Positions 44,656-55,682 of a stretch of 64,000 nt of DNA are shown one piece after another. Position 1 is the first letter of the stretch. Each line of letters opens with the position of its first letter. The notes below the pieces were generated by a model. It was not told the DNA's origin, did no database searches, and was given only the letters and a program-made list of their open reading frames with translations. This DNA is from Bactericera cockerelli (lineage: Eukaryota > Arthropoda > Insecta > Hemiptera > Triozidae). The DNA is taken from assembly GCA_024516035.1 (NCBI GenBank), contig CM044962.1, positions 9,009,595 through 9,073,594 on the forward strand, given 5' to 3'. Position numbers and translations under genes: made by a program.

Positions 44656-44992
44656 ACACACACACGTCTCTCCACTCAATTTCGTCCCTCAAAAAAGGTC
44701 CCTCACCTCTGTCCCTCAATAAAATTTCCCACAAAGCTCGACGCTTGTCGAAATCCAGCCCCATGCGAAAAATCGAAACTCCTTTGTCGAACGCTCTCTC
44801 GTTTTCCGAGAAAGTTTCGGTTGTTCAAAAGCTTAAAATTAGCTTTATTTCGTGTGTATAACCTCCTCTGCGCTGTCGACAACTTCATTAGAACTTGATA
44901 CGGGGGCTTTTTACAAAGTTAGAACGCCCGGGGAGATGAGGTATAGGGTGACGTGGAAGATCCAGGAGACTTTCTGACCATGTATACTTATT

Positions 44993-45135
44993 CACCGACC
45001 TCAGTAGCTTCATCGATAAGGCGGCAGACTTGTAACCTGAAGGTCGGTGGTTCAAGTCCGGTTTCAGCGTAGATTTAGTAAAGCGAGTTTAAGTAGTTGT
45101 GATATCACCATAGTGTTTAACACATACCTATATGA
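44993..45135 (+). mobile_element. tRNA-derived SINE (family F)
   Basis: accgacctcagtagcttcat, ggcggcagacttgtaacctg, aaggtcggtggttcaagtcc, gcgtagatttagtaaagcga and gtagttgtgatatcaccata. Confidence 0.85.
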
Positions 45136-45261
45136 AAAATTAAAAAAAAAATACATACTTATTCTGGATCCTCGGAAGTTTTCAAAAGCTTTGAATAATG
45201 ATCTAAGTATTTATTGAAGATAGTACTTAGTTAAAACGTAGTAAGGTTTGTTTTACCAACC

Positions 45262-45335
45262 TCTGCAGCTCGATCCTAAGTCTCTTAACCTGGAGGTCGG
45301 TGGTTCGAGGCCCAAGTAAGGACTCAAGGTCAGTG
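45262..45335 (+). mobile_element. tRNA-like SINE fragment
   Basis: aacctctgcagctcgatcct, cttaacctggaggtcggtgg and ttcgaggccc; related to family F but diverged. Confidence 0.55.
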
Positions 45336-45339
45336 ACCT

Positions 45340-47260
45340 CAAGATAAGAGTTCACTACATCTACGATCGAGTTACCCACACCAGCATTATGCTGAAAGGG
45401 TTGTTAAATGTTTAATTCTTTTTGATGTTCATTGTTGAAAGACTGAGAATACCTAAATAAATAACGGAAAAAAACTGAGTTTAGTTGTGTTGAAACATGT
45501 TACTAACTTGAAACAGGCAAGGATTTTTTAGCAAATTATTTTCTACATACAAAGAAAACAAAAATATTATTTTATAGAGGAAAAATATTGTATTTAGAAC
45601 TTTTTGTAGCGACAACCTTTTGTAGCGCCCTGTCTGCGAGGATAAGGGACCCTCTTTTTCGGAGGGGGTGTGGTTTTACCCCTTCCCCTCTGTCTTTTGT
45701 AAATTCTGAGGGATAAAACAATTATCCTCACACAGAGAGTTTTCGAACGATAGAGAGAGAAAGAGAGATAAAGAAGAAAGGAGAGGAGAGAAAGAGAACT
45801 CCTGTTTCTCTCTCATTCTCCCCCTAGGGTAATGGACAAATTAGGCATAAGGCACATGGACCGTTTATCACTAAATTATATGAATGTAATGTACTATATC
45901 GTAGTCGTTCCTGGAACATTAGCTATGTGGCAAAAACCTAATTTTATAGGAGAAACGAAAAACGCCTTACGTCTCACAGTCATAAAAAATCAGAAATTTT
46001 ATTCAAGAAAAAAAATAGTTCAAATTTATAATCTTAAATACTTTTAAAAAATCGTTTTTTAATAATGATTTTACATTACTTTTTCTTTTATTTTGTCTTT
46101 ATCACATACCTAGTTTAAATTGTTATACTGAAAAGAGTTATGCTCTATCACATAGCTGAAATTGTCATGGTAAAAAGAGAAATGAAGAGACTCGGCTTTT
46201 TTATTATACCGTACATGGATTATAGTGCACCTATGCATGTTAGTAGATACCTTGATACCTACAAATAAGCCGTGTTCATACCGTTCAGACTTATTTTTTT
46301 GTAGGTAAGAAAAATATAACTTACTTCACATCACCATACTGACCATACATCAAATTTAGAAGAAAAAAAATGGCCCCCACAAAGTGAGATCACAACAACC
46401 ACTTTCTCAAAAAAGTTGTTATTGACTGTTTTAAAGGACTTGTATTCTTTCAATATGGTGAAAATTAAATTTTGGTATTTAATGGAAATAAATCTTGAAA
46501 ACTGGCACCAGTATATTTGTGAATTAATCTGGATACATATGTATAAAATTAATCTTCAAATATTACAACGCGTGAAACGCGTCAGTTATTTGAGCAATAA
46601 TTAACTTCCGAGAAGCACCTTGAGTGTAGACCCTTAAACTAGGACCAGTGGTTTTGAGGAAAAATTAGTAGGAAATCGTGAGGAAAAATTAGTAGTTTAT
46701 TTAATTTGAGAAGCGACCATTGGCAGTTTTATGGGAAAAATAGGATTTTAGCACATAAAACGATCAGGATAAAAGCCTTGTAACTCAGCGCTACCCACAA
46801 AAATGTACGTAATTTATTATGAAAAATACTTCAGTACGCTTTAAAAGGCTTTCCTATTACAATTACATCTTTTTGAATCTAAAAAATAGTTTTGCGCAAC
46901 TTTTGAAGTCAAATACCCAACTGTGGGCCGGTTGATATTTTTTAATTGAAACCCATCGAGTGGGGTATTGAATGAAAGGTCTCGATGTCTTCATGCTTCA
47001 TATGACATTTTTAATTTGATAATAGAATCTGTGTGAGGTTTGCAGTTCACAGAACGACTAGTATCCAGGAGGTTTCTCGTATAGTTTCTCGAGGTTTGAC
47101 CTGGGAATTGTCCTCTTATATCCAGGTTTTTCTTATGTCAAGGTTCGGCTTTATCATCTTCTTCTTCCTCTTTCTCTCTCTTTCTCCTCCCTTTCTAGTT
47201 AAGGCCTCTAACGTGATGTAGATGCGAACATTTGCATTATGGTAATTCTTATTAGACCAT
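45340..47260. other. Gene-free stretch
   Basis: No exon is supported. It includes a short GA-rich segment (45750-45800) and, at 46928-47060, a second copy of the gccggttgatat repeat from 26215-26350. Confidence 0.5.
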
Positions 47261-47271
47261 CCCTGGGGGGA

Positions 47272-47442
47272 ATTGGAGGGAGGGAGAGAGAGAGATAGAA
47301 AGAGAGAGAGAGAGAGAGAGATAGAAAGAGAGAGTGAGAGAGATAGAAAGAGAGAGATATTAGAAAGAGAGAGAGTGAAAGAGAGATGGAAGGAAAGAGA
47401 GAGAGAGAGAGAGAGAGAGTAATAGAAAGAGAGGTAAATTAG
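47272..47442. repeat. GA-rich microsatellite tract
   Basis: (GA)n with repeated gatagaaagagagag units over 170 bases. Confidence 0.95.
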
Positions 47443-47686
47443 CAATCAAGTTATCATTTAGGGCCGAATTATAAAGAGGATTAAAGCTAAGATAAGCCAG
47501 ACTGGCCCTCAAGTAAGGCTATAGTGCGCCGCGCGCTGCTTGAAACTCTGACTTGATAGCTTGTCCGACTTATTTTGAATCCTATTTGATAATTTGGCCC
47601 TTGCTGTTTAGCCCTTTAGTGAGTCTAGACTATGCGATTGACTATGTGTTATGTACTTAATTTATATTGGTACATCTACTTAGATG

Positions 47687-47837
47687 CATGGGCGTAGCCA
47701 GGATTTTGGCTGATGAGGCAAATCAATAATACCTAGTGAACAATCAATAATACTTAGTGTCGCATATTCCCTGTGGAATTTTCTAGGGGGGGGGGGGGGC
47801 AGCTGCTCCCCTTGCCCCCCTCTGGCTATGCCCATGG
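47687..47837. mobile_element. Short MITE with catgggcgtagccagg ends
   Basis: Left catgggcgtagccaggattt and right tctggctatgcccatg are inverted repeats around a 150-base interior that includes a run of about 13 G. Elements with gggcgtagccagga ends are widespread in invertebrate genomes. Confidence 0.75.
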
Positions 47838-48684
47838 TTTGATGCTCATAATACTATAGTATCTGAGTATTAATTAAATTCCATTGAAAGGAGTTGACAC
47901 TTATGATAACGGAGACACAATTATGTGGTCATACTTTTCTTTACAATATCTGGTTTTACCATAATTATCTGCAGTATGTTTCGGCCCTTCAATAAGCTGT
48001 ATAGTAAAAATATTTTATTTTAAGGGACACCCCCCGAAGATGCTCAAGATAAATAATTATTGTTGCCAAGCTGTCTGATAACGAAATTGTCCGGCTTTGG
48101 GGGACAACCATTTAGCTATCATACAAAACAAAATATTTTGACAGGTCTCCAACAAGTCTCCTAGGAAGGGTTGATCTCGCCATTGACAACTCTCTTCATG
48201 TTATTTTAAACCAAGACAAATTCCTCGTTAAATTGTGTGTTCAATACTGTGCAAAATTATTGGAAAAATATTCTGTCAAACTGTGTGTTTGAATGACTGT
48301 CAAAGGACTCGTGAATTAATATCGCCGTGTTCTTTGTCCTATTATGTTTTACTCTGTGTAAACGTTGTGAAAGGAAATTAATTGTGTGTCGAGACAGTCG
48401 ACTGTTATTGGAAATGTCAAATGACCGGAGTTTAGAATAGGGTTCACGCAGGGTGCTATCATCAGCCCATCATCTCAAGTGTCAAGGGTACACACATTGG
48501 AAAAGGGCTCTCCAATCACGATATGGACACAGACCGGTGATTGCTGTGATCTCAAGCTTCAAATCAAAGGGTTGTAGTAACCATTTTGTAACAATTGAGG
48601 GGAGTGTAGGAATAATGTTTACGTTTGTATGTGTGCTGAATTTCAAGTGTGTTCGTCCTCGATTGAGTAAGGGACGGAGCGTGC

Positions 48685-48722
48685 TGGGGTTGGGTGGTAG
48701 AGAATGCCAAAGGCACTAAATT
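48685..48722 (+). mobile_element. LINE/SINE tail fragment
   Basis: ggggttgggtggtagagaat, gccaaaggcactaaat, related to the LINE 3' UTR word at 17655. Confidence 0.5.
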
Positions 48723-48922
48723 TGTTTTGGTGAACAATTATGTTTTCGATGATAATGTGTGTACCAAGTACCTATGTCCTAGCATATGAATTAAGTATCT
48801 ATACTTAAAATATAGAAAGGTAGGTACACATACACTTACCTGGTAAGAGATGCTGTTTCATGGCTGCCAACTGTTTCATGACTACGAAATAAAAAAAGCT
48901 GTAAAAGTAAAATTCTCATCTT

Positions 48923-49057
48923 TAAGGGCGGAATTAATAGACGTTTTTGTAATACCTCTGTGGCGCTAAGTCACCGATTGCGTACTGTGTAAGATAGAGA
49001 AAACCGACACTTACCAAGGACTTAAGTTATTGATGTTGTCTATTAATTCCGCCCTAA
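48923..49057. mobile_element. MITE with TTAGGGCG-type ends, copy 3
   Basis: taagggcggaattaatagac and gtctattaattccgccctaa form the ends. It is nearly identical in length and interior to the copy at 4219-4353. Confidence 0.82.
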
Positions 49058-49059
49058 AA

Positions 49060-50130
49060 ATTAAATCTTAGAGCAAAATACGTGAGATTTCCTTGTGAAA
49101 AAAAAAACTCTTTCGCTATACAGGGATTTCAACGAATGAATTAATTTTTGAACGATCAAACGCTGGAGGTACATCAATGAATGGGACACTCTTCACTATG
49201 CTCAATGGTGTAGGACATTCTTCGAATTAATAACACAGCGTAGGGTTGTTAAAAAGGCATCAATATTTTCTTTGACTACAATAGAGAGTAGAGACATAAA
49301 CATTAGACAGATAGTGTGCCACAAACCCTTTGATTTGGTTAAATAAACTATACTTACATATTATTATAGATACAAATTACAGAAGTATTTATATATTTTC
49401 TATTATCACAACAACTTTTTTGTGACATTTCTACTCATAATAGGTACATATGACACATACTACGCATACTAATAAAATACATTTAAGTAGAAATATCACA
49501 AAAACATACTACTATTGCTAATATTAAAAATATCTAGTGTTGCAGATATTAAAAGGTATATCTAAAGGTTTTATTCAAAAATTCAAATTGTCCCGAAATT
49601 TGATGACAGTTATTGTTAGGGTCCACTCACTTTCCTTACACTCAGATAACTGTGGATGCTGTTAAGTGTTTGGTTCATTATTTCTATTGTGATTTTGGAT
49701 TGAATGAACCAAAATGATAGATATGAATGGGGCTTTCAATTCAACAGCTAATTTAATCTAAAAGAATGTTAGATATTATATTATTTTGTAAGAATGTACA
49801 ACGGTTTTGAAGATTGAACAGTAATTTAGCTAGGTAGGTAGGTACTAGCTAAATCTTTTTTTTTTTTTTTTTTGGTTTAACGTCGCTTGACTTACCTATA
49901 GAAAATAATAATCTTTAAATCAGATACTTTTAATTTTGGAATCTTTTAGGTAGATATTGTTTTATATTTTTATATTTAGTTTTGTCTAGAAAAGAAATAG
50001 GTATGCAATATACCATACCTCGAAGATTTACTTGTATATTTTTCTAAATTCCGTTCATTTTTTATAAACTAACACAGTATAAACTTCGAATTTAAGTCAT
50101 TATAAAAGAATGATAGTATGGCACCTTTTC
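49060..50130. other. Gene-free stretch
   Basis: AT-rich sequence with no supported exon. A poly(T) run with SINE-body words (ggtttaacgtcgctt) is at 49856-49890. Confidence 0.45.
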
Positions 50131-50133
50131 TCA

Positions 50134-50377
50134 TCTCTATATATAAAACAGAAAAAAGGACTACCTACCTACCTACCTATGTTTGTTTGTCCGGAGTTGT
50201 TTAGCCAATACGGTAAGAGATAGCGAAAAATGTCTCTGAATTGACCCCCCCAAAACCATTATCGCTTTGTCCAGAAAAATTATAAAAAGTTAAAAAAGGC
50301 ATTGCTGTCCAGCAGTACGGCCATGCCTTAGTAAATTTGAAATTTAGTCCCGTTGCAAAGCACGGGCAAACGGCTAG
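50134..50377 (+). mobile_element. Non-autonomous Helitron (244 bp)
   Basis: Starts TCTCTATATATAAAACAG directly after A. Near the 3' end is the hairpin cccgttgcaaagcacggg, followed by caaacgg and the terminal CTAG with host T. This is canonical Helitron structure; no Rep/helicase is encoded. Confidence 0.85.
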
Positions 50378-50689
50378 TACTTTATATAAATAAAAAAGTA
50401 CTAGAATCTATTGAATTGTACTCAATTTGTGAAACTTTCCAAACATTTGGATATTCCAGCAAAAATGGTACAACCTTTAATAATCTAGTTCTTTGCTGAT
50501 ATAACAAAATACTGGAAGCAGAAAGACAAACAATGAAGAAATTCACCGACTTGCTCTGAAACACATGATAACATGATTTAGCAAAAGCATTTCAAAGATC
50601 ATCAGACTTCACATCAAAACACAAGCGATGATAAAAAAACTGCTTGGATTGCTCAAATGCTTCCAATAAAGAACACCTAGTTAGACGAG

Positions 50690-50931
50690 AAAGTCAGATA
50701 GAAATAAAGAGAGTGAGAGATTAGAGAGGAAGAAAGGAGCGAGGGAAGAAAAAGGGAAAAAGAAAATGCTGATTGTAACAAGAAAAATAAATTCTCAAAC
50801 AACATAATCTCTCTATCTCTTTCTTTCTCTTTCTCTTGTTCCTGTGTGCACCAGAGAAAACCACAATGTTGGAAAATGCTAAAAGTTCTCTCGGAATAAA
50901 CAACTTCTCTTTTAACACTCCTCTTTCTTTT

Positions 50932-50962
<31 letters not shown>

Positions 50963-51040
50963 TTTTCTCCCTCTATCTCTTTCTTTCAATCTACTCTCCT
51001 TTTCTTCCTCTACCTCTCTCTTTCCATCTTCTCTGAAGAA
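50690..51040. repeat. Purine-rich then pyrimidine-rich low-complexity region
   Basis: A GA-rich block (50695-50765) is followed by CT-rich blocks (50805-50835 and 50915-51035). Confidence 0.85.
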
Positions 51041-51398
51041 CGGCAAGTTCACACCCGTCATTATCATTATGATCTGTTGTGTGAAGACAGCATACAACAT
51101 GGAAGCACCCCCTCCCCTTTTCTCCTTGAAAACGTGAGAAGAGTCAACCCTACCTGCTTTCCTCTAGGAGGGGGGTTAAATTTTTGGATCGAGTGCTTCA
51201 AAAATGTATATATTTATATAAAAAAATCAAGGCAAAACTTTTCATTAAATTAGTTATCTAACGACCTCGGTAACTCGATGGTTAAGGCAGAGGATCGGAG
51301 CATTGTAGATCGAGTGTCCTCAATTAGGACAAAATGTAATGAAAAGTCGCACAATGGTTGTTATTACTAATAAGATGGATATAATTTAGAAGAAGATT

Positions 51399-51812
51399 CT
51401 AATTATGAATCGACAATCTTATGAAATTGAAGAAACTATATGCGGTACGGACCACTTTCAAGAAGAAAATGCGGCTCACCACCACAGCTCCGCCCAAGAA
51501 TCGGAAATGGTTGTCTTTCTGGACGCGCCTGATCAGAATGCACAAGTCTCTGCGCATGTCACTCGAACACGAGTACCACCGAGAGTTCACGAGCGCCCGT
51601 CGCATGAGTTCGTGACAATCGTCGGATATCTCCGATGCTTGGCAGAGGATGTAGTACTCGCCGGTGACGGCTATCAACTCGGAGATGAACTTGATGTGTC
51701 GGAGTGGGGAGATTTTGACGGGACTCACCACCATTTGGTAGAAACAGAGAGAGATCATGATGTTGTTGGCAACCACGAGGCCGTACACAAGAGGGCTGAG
51801 GAAGGCATTTAA
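51399..51812 (-). CDS. Insect odorant receptor (7tm_6), exon 2
   Basis: The C-terminal 137 residues (291-427) of the receptor. The acceptor tgttctgcttacag joins in phase 0 to the donor at 52244, giving LALKTE|LNAFLSPLVYG, the usual start of the transmembrane segment 5 region. It then carries a hydrophobic segment at about 295-316 and one at about 330-348. The conserved C-terminal region of insect ORs follows: NSRWY (366-370), MRRDLCILIRRVQK (376-389) and the final TAYSFFNFIR (413-422), equivalent to the AYSYF..LR hallmark. The exon ends at TAA, 51399-51401. The receptor would form an odorant-gated channel with Orco in olfactory neurons; the ligand is unknown. Confidence 0.95.
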   Translation of the reverse strand, partial: LNAFLSPLVYGLVVANNIMISLCFYQMVVSPVKISPLRHIKFISELIAVTGEYYILCQASEISDDCHELMRRALVNSRWYSCSSDMRRDLCILIRRVQKDNHFRFLGGAVVVSRIFFLKVVRTAYSFFNFIRLSIHN

Positions 51813-52244
51813 CTGTAAGCAGAACATTTATAGTTTAGAGTATAACAACACCAACTACTAGATAGAAATTTAAAACCTCTTCAGTATAATCAGTATCAGT
51901 ATAAACAGAAAAGTGAGAAGTTGTATTAGATGTACATGAATATCAGAGCATACCTGGACAGCTGTTTCGAGCTTATTTGCTCTCATCAGCAGGCAATAAT
52001 TCTGAATATCCATGCCATCAACTTTTACCTCTCTATTTTAATCATTATAAATAGAAAATCTTTATTGGTTTTGCTTCAAAACTTCGCCAGATTTGATTTT
52101 ATGACTTTCAGTTGGGTATCTCATGTTTAGCAAATGGAAACAAGATCGATTTAAAAAAAATACTTCTCTCCGTTTTACATGAATTTTCTGATGAAATAAT
52201 CTGGGTAAATGATCTTTGTAAATATCAACGTTCTGTGTACAAAC
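51813..52244 (-). other. Odorant receptor intron (432 bp)
   Basis: Donor GAG|GTTTGT (weak, with T at +3 and +4) and acceptor tacag|TTA, phase 0. This position just before the last transmembrane block is common for OR genes. Confidence 0.88.
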
Positions 52245-53114
52245 CTCAGTCTTGAGCGCCAACAGTCTGGTATGGTACTGGATGATCTGGCGCAGAAACT
52301 GTCGCTGATACTCCCTCTCATCCTCCGACCTGAGCCGCTTGCTTACCCCGCCGTACATCTTGACCACATACCGGTTCTCCACAAGGCTCGTGTAGTAGAC
52401 CCGATTTCCCAGCGCGTCCCAGTGTGGTCTTCCTATCCTAGCGACGTGTCGGGCGAGGATCTGGTACTGGCCGCGGATCTGAATGGCGATGATGGTCGAG
52501 AAAATCACAGAGAGACTCGCCCAGAAGAGAAAGAAGACCGTCACGTATGCGACGCATGCGTAGAGAATCTCGTACGTGTAGGATTCCGTTTCGTCGACGA
52601 ACGGAACGCGTAAGCTGAAAGGCAGACTCCTCTCCGGATGTTTCGTACGATACACCTCGTGACGAATCCTCAACTCACTCTCGCTCACTGGCAAGAGTGT
52701 TTCGCCATAAGATCCTGCGAGAGCTGAGAAAACGAGCGCGAAGATGGATGCTAGAACCATGCGACATTGCCGCGCACACTTTTGGGTTACCTCCGGGTAG
52801 GCGTGGCTTAAGAAATACTCCAGACAGTCGTTCATGTAGTTGATGCGACGGTATTCCTTTCGAATGATGAGCACGGCGTACAGCAAATACATCATAATCC
52901 AGTCCTCCAGGAATCGCTGCACGAATTCAGGCCGGTAGCGGATGGCCCGCGTCACCGTGTTGTAGGTGTGACCGAGCGCAAATAATAGATAGATGGTGAT
53001 ATGAATGAACACGTAGACACTTTGGAGCCGATCCTGCCAGACTGTGGGGAAGCGATGGAAGTTGATCATGCCCGCCTTCTGGCACCACAGGCAGAGGAAG
53101 TTGAGAGATACCAT
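52245..53114 (-). CDS. Insect odorant receptor (7tm_6), exon 1
   Basis: This exon encodes residues 1-290. The ATG at 53114 has a good context (cctcgccATGG), and an in-frame TGA lies 15 bases upstream with no acceptor in between, so it is the real start. The N-terminus NFLCLWCQKAGM and the following hydrophobic stretches (about 33-50, 70-86, 118-136 and a long one at 181-213) fit the first four transmembrane helices, with an intracellular N-terminus. The extracellular loop 2 region (137-180) and the long intracellular loop 2 (214-290, rich in Arg/Gln/Tyr) have normal length. The full protein is 427 residues, typical for insect ORs. Only one intron interrupts it, fewer than many ORs have. There is no stop or frameshift, so it is probably functional. 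No second OR lies in the window. Confidence 0.95.
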
Positions 53115-53256
53115 GGCGAGGATGGTTCACCAAGAAGATGAACTTGAACAATCGGGACTTATTATGAACGCATGCACAAACTTCAAATATGAAATCCACT
53201 TCATTCAGAAATACAATAACCTGCATTTACAAAAGTAACCGATAGCAAAACTTGTA

Positions 53257-54273
53257 TAGTATGTTTCAGAAAAGGTGGCCACCCCCTAGTAAGTTTTGAA
53301 CACGATGGAATTTTTTAAATTCTGTAACTTTCTAAGGATAGGAAGTGCCCTATGACCCATCCTGTGGTCATACTTATTTAGGGCCCCGGCTGGCCCTTCC
53401 GGCCTTTAGGCCGTATTTTTGTATTTTTCTCGCGGATTTTAAATGAAATGCGATATTTTTTATCCCTGTGAATTATAGCCTAAATTAGGCTGAGTATAAT
53501 GATCATTTTAAATTTCAAATCTTGTCAGGGGCGGAGCTGGTAGGGTGCAGAGTTCAAAGGTTCTTTACATATACTCATACTATTGTTTCGCACCGTATGA
53601 AAAAATCTTGGTGGCTTTTTCCTAGGGGCGTAGATAAATTTTCGTAAAAGTACTTCTTTTTTCCCGTCATTTTTGTTGTTGAAATAACGGTCTTTTAGAA
53701 AATGGTTTTTTTTGGGGTGAAAGTCTGTGGTAACCTATCTTTTTTATGCTTTAAACGAAATAAAACGAAAATTAAAAGCATTTAGAGTTGTAAAAAAGGC
53801 CATTTGACCTGCAAGATTTTTTACAACAGAGTAAGGTAAAGTGGGTAATTTTAGAAATATTGCACTTTTTCGAGGAAAACACACTTTCCCGGTTAAATGT
53901 TGTGAAAAATCTTGCAGGTTAATTGGCCTATTATATAACTCTAAATGCTTTTATATATTTTTTTTTTTTCTCTTTTCAATACATAAAAAAGATAGGTTAA
54001 AACAGACTTTCACTCCGAAAAAAGGCCTTATCTGAAAAACCATTATTTTACCCAAAAAATGACATGAAAATGAAATACTTTTACGAAAATTTATCTGCGA
54101 CCAAGTCAACCAAGTGAAAAGCCAACAAGATTATTTTTTGGCCGGGCTCCAAAGTAAGTATGACCACAGGATGGGTCTCAAGGCACTTTCTATTCTTAGA
54201 AATTTACAGAATTGAAAAACTCCATCGCGTTCAAAAGTTACGAAGGGGTGGCCACCTTTTCAGAAACATACTG
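53257..54273. mobile_element. Palindromic Tc1-like MITE/foldback (1017 bp) with TA target
   Basis: Left end tagtatgtttcagaaaaggt and right end accttttcagaaacatactg are inverted and flanked by TA (53255-53256 and 54274-54275). Inversion continues inward over almost the whole element: acccatcctgtggtcatact at 53358 against agtatgaccacaggatgggt near 54155, and cctgcaagattttttacaac near 53810 against gttgtgaaaaatcttgcagg near 53900. It is thus a diverged full-length palindrome without coding capacity. It sits about 140 bases upstream of the odorant receptor start codon. Confidence 0.85.
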
Positions 54274-54929
54274 TACAATTATGTCTTAAGAAGTAAAAAA
54301 AAAACAAACTTTTTACCGTATAGTGACATCACAATCATGGGTGATTACCTAACCCTTTAACTCCGACCTGGGTTCGATTCGGTGACCTGGGTTCGATTCC
54401 CAGCTGGGAGACTCTAGAGTAGATATTCCTTTTAGCGGGTACGGGGTATGCAACCGGATATAAACCAACTTTGTGCGCGGAGTATTCAAGGATCTATTTT
54501 TGGCGGTCGTTCTTTCAGATCTTCCAGGAAAACAGGACTTGAAGAAGACAAAGTTTTTCACTTCAATGAAAGAAACATGGCAGTATAAGGGTTAATTTGA
54601 ACATAAGAATAATTATTAATAATCATTGCGACTCTGCAATTAATAAGTTTAGTCATACTTATCAAAGTAAGTTTCCCTGTTATTAATAGAGAAGTAACAC
54701 CTGAGAAATAAAATAAACTGGTGTGACATCACACAACTTTCCTTATCACTCAAAAAGAAAGAAGTTAAAGTCCGCAATTGGCAAAGCAACGTTAACGGTC
54801 AACGGACTCAGTTAACTAAAAAATAATATCAAATTCATAATACGGCCCTCAAAAAGATTCGATTTGCTCTGTCACAAGCCAAAGCCCGTATCTACAAAAC
54901 AAATTAGTCCAAACGGGAAAAATACCAGT

Positions 54930-55170
54930 AAGTTGGAAGGTTTTCCAAAAAGTTTAAGATATCGAAAAAATGATCTACACATATTCGTTTAGACTTCAAT
55001 TATTTTTTTGTTCTAAGATAATTTGTTTGAAAAATCATATCTCATACCTTTTAACGAGAACCACCAAACGCTGTAAAAGGCAGTCGAAAAGTTTGACACT
55101 GAAAACTAATATTTATTGAATTTTTTGGGTGATTCCATTACTTTCCTTTCTATAGGATAAGGGAAGTAAA
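54930..55170. mobile_element. Internal/terminal fragment of the actttcctta MITE, reversed
   Basis: tttaagatatcgaaaaaatg and actttcctttctataggata occur near its ends, with poor conservation between them. Confidence 0.45.
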
Positions 55171-55274
55171 AAAACACGAGACAAATAACAGCCCTGACAT
55201 CTGACCAAATTATTTAAACACGTGTAAGGCTTGGATCTGTGGATCGAATCTTGAACACGTTTTTTAAAATAAAT

Positions 55275-55620
55275 TCTAACTGCCGCCCTCCCTTCTCCTT
55301 CTCTCTTCCTCCTTCTCAATTCCTCCTCTTCTGTCCTTCTCTCTCCCTCCTTCACTCTCCTTCTCTCCCCTTTTCTCTCCTTCTCTCTCTCTCCTTCTCG
55401 CTCCCTTCTCTTCTGTCCTTCACTCTCCTTCTCCCTTCCTCCTCTTCTGTCCTTCTCTCTCTCTCTCTTTCTCTTCCCATTTCTCTCCTTCTCTCTCTCT
55501 CTCTCTCTCTCCTTCTCTCTCTCCTCCTTCTCTCTCCCTCCTCTTCTCTGATGCTAGTCCTAATTCTGCCTCTGAAATTCTTGGCTTGGTAATCTTCTCT
55601 CTCGCCTCTTCTTTCTCCTC
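55275..55620. repeat. CT-rich microsatellite tract
   Basis: Imperfect (CT)n / (CTTCT)n with recurring ctcctcttctgtccttctct words over 340 bases. Confidence 0.95.
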
Positions 55621-55682
55621 CATCTTCTCTTGCTTCTCATGTTTTCCTCCTTTCTCTTTGTTCCTCCTTCTCCTTCTACTTC

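Noticed and set aside
44638..44898. 86-residue ORF in a slightly GC-richer segment
   Set aside because: No domain, no splice context; the only signal nearby is a short RT-like motif on the other strand.
51405..51812. 135-residue plus-strand ORF opposite odorant receptor exon 2
   Set aside because: Antisense shadow of a clear 7tm_6 exon; no motif, and the frame opens only because of the codon composition of the receptor.
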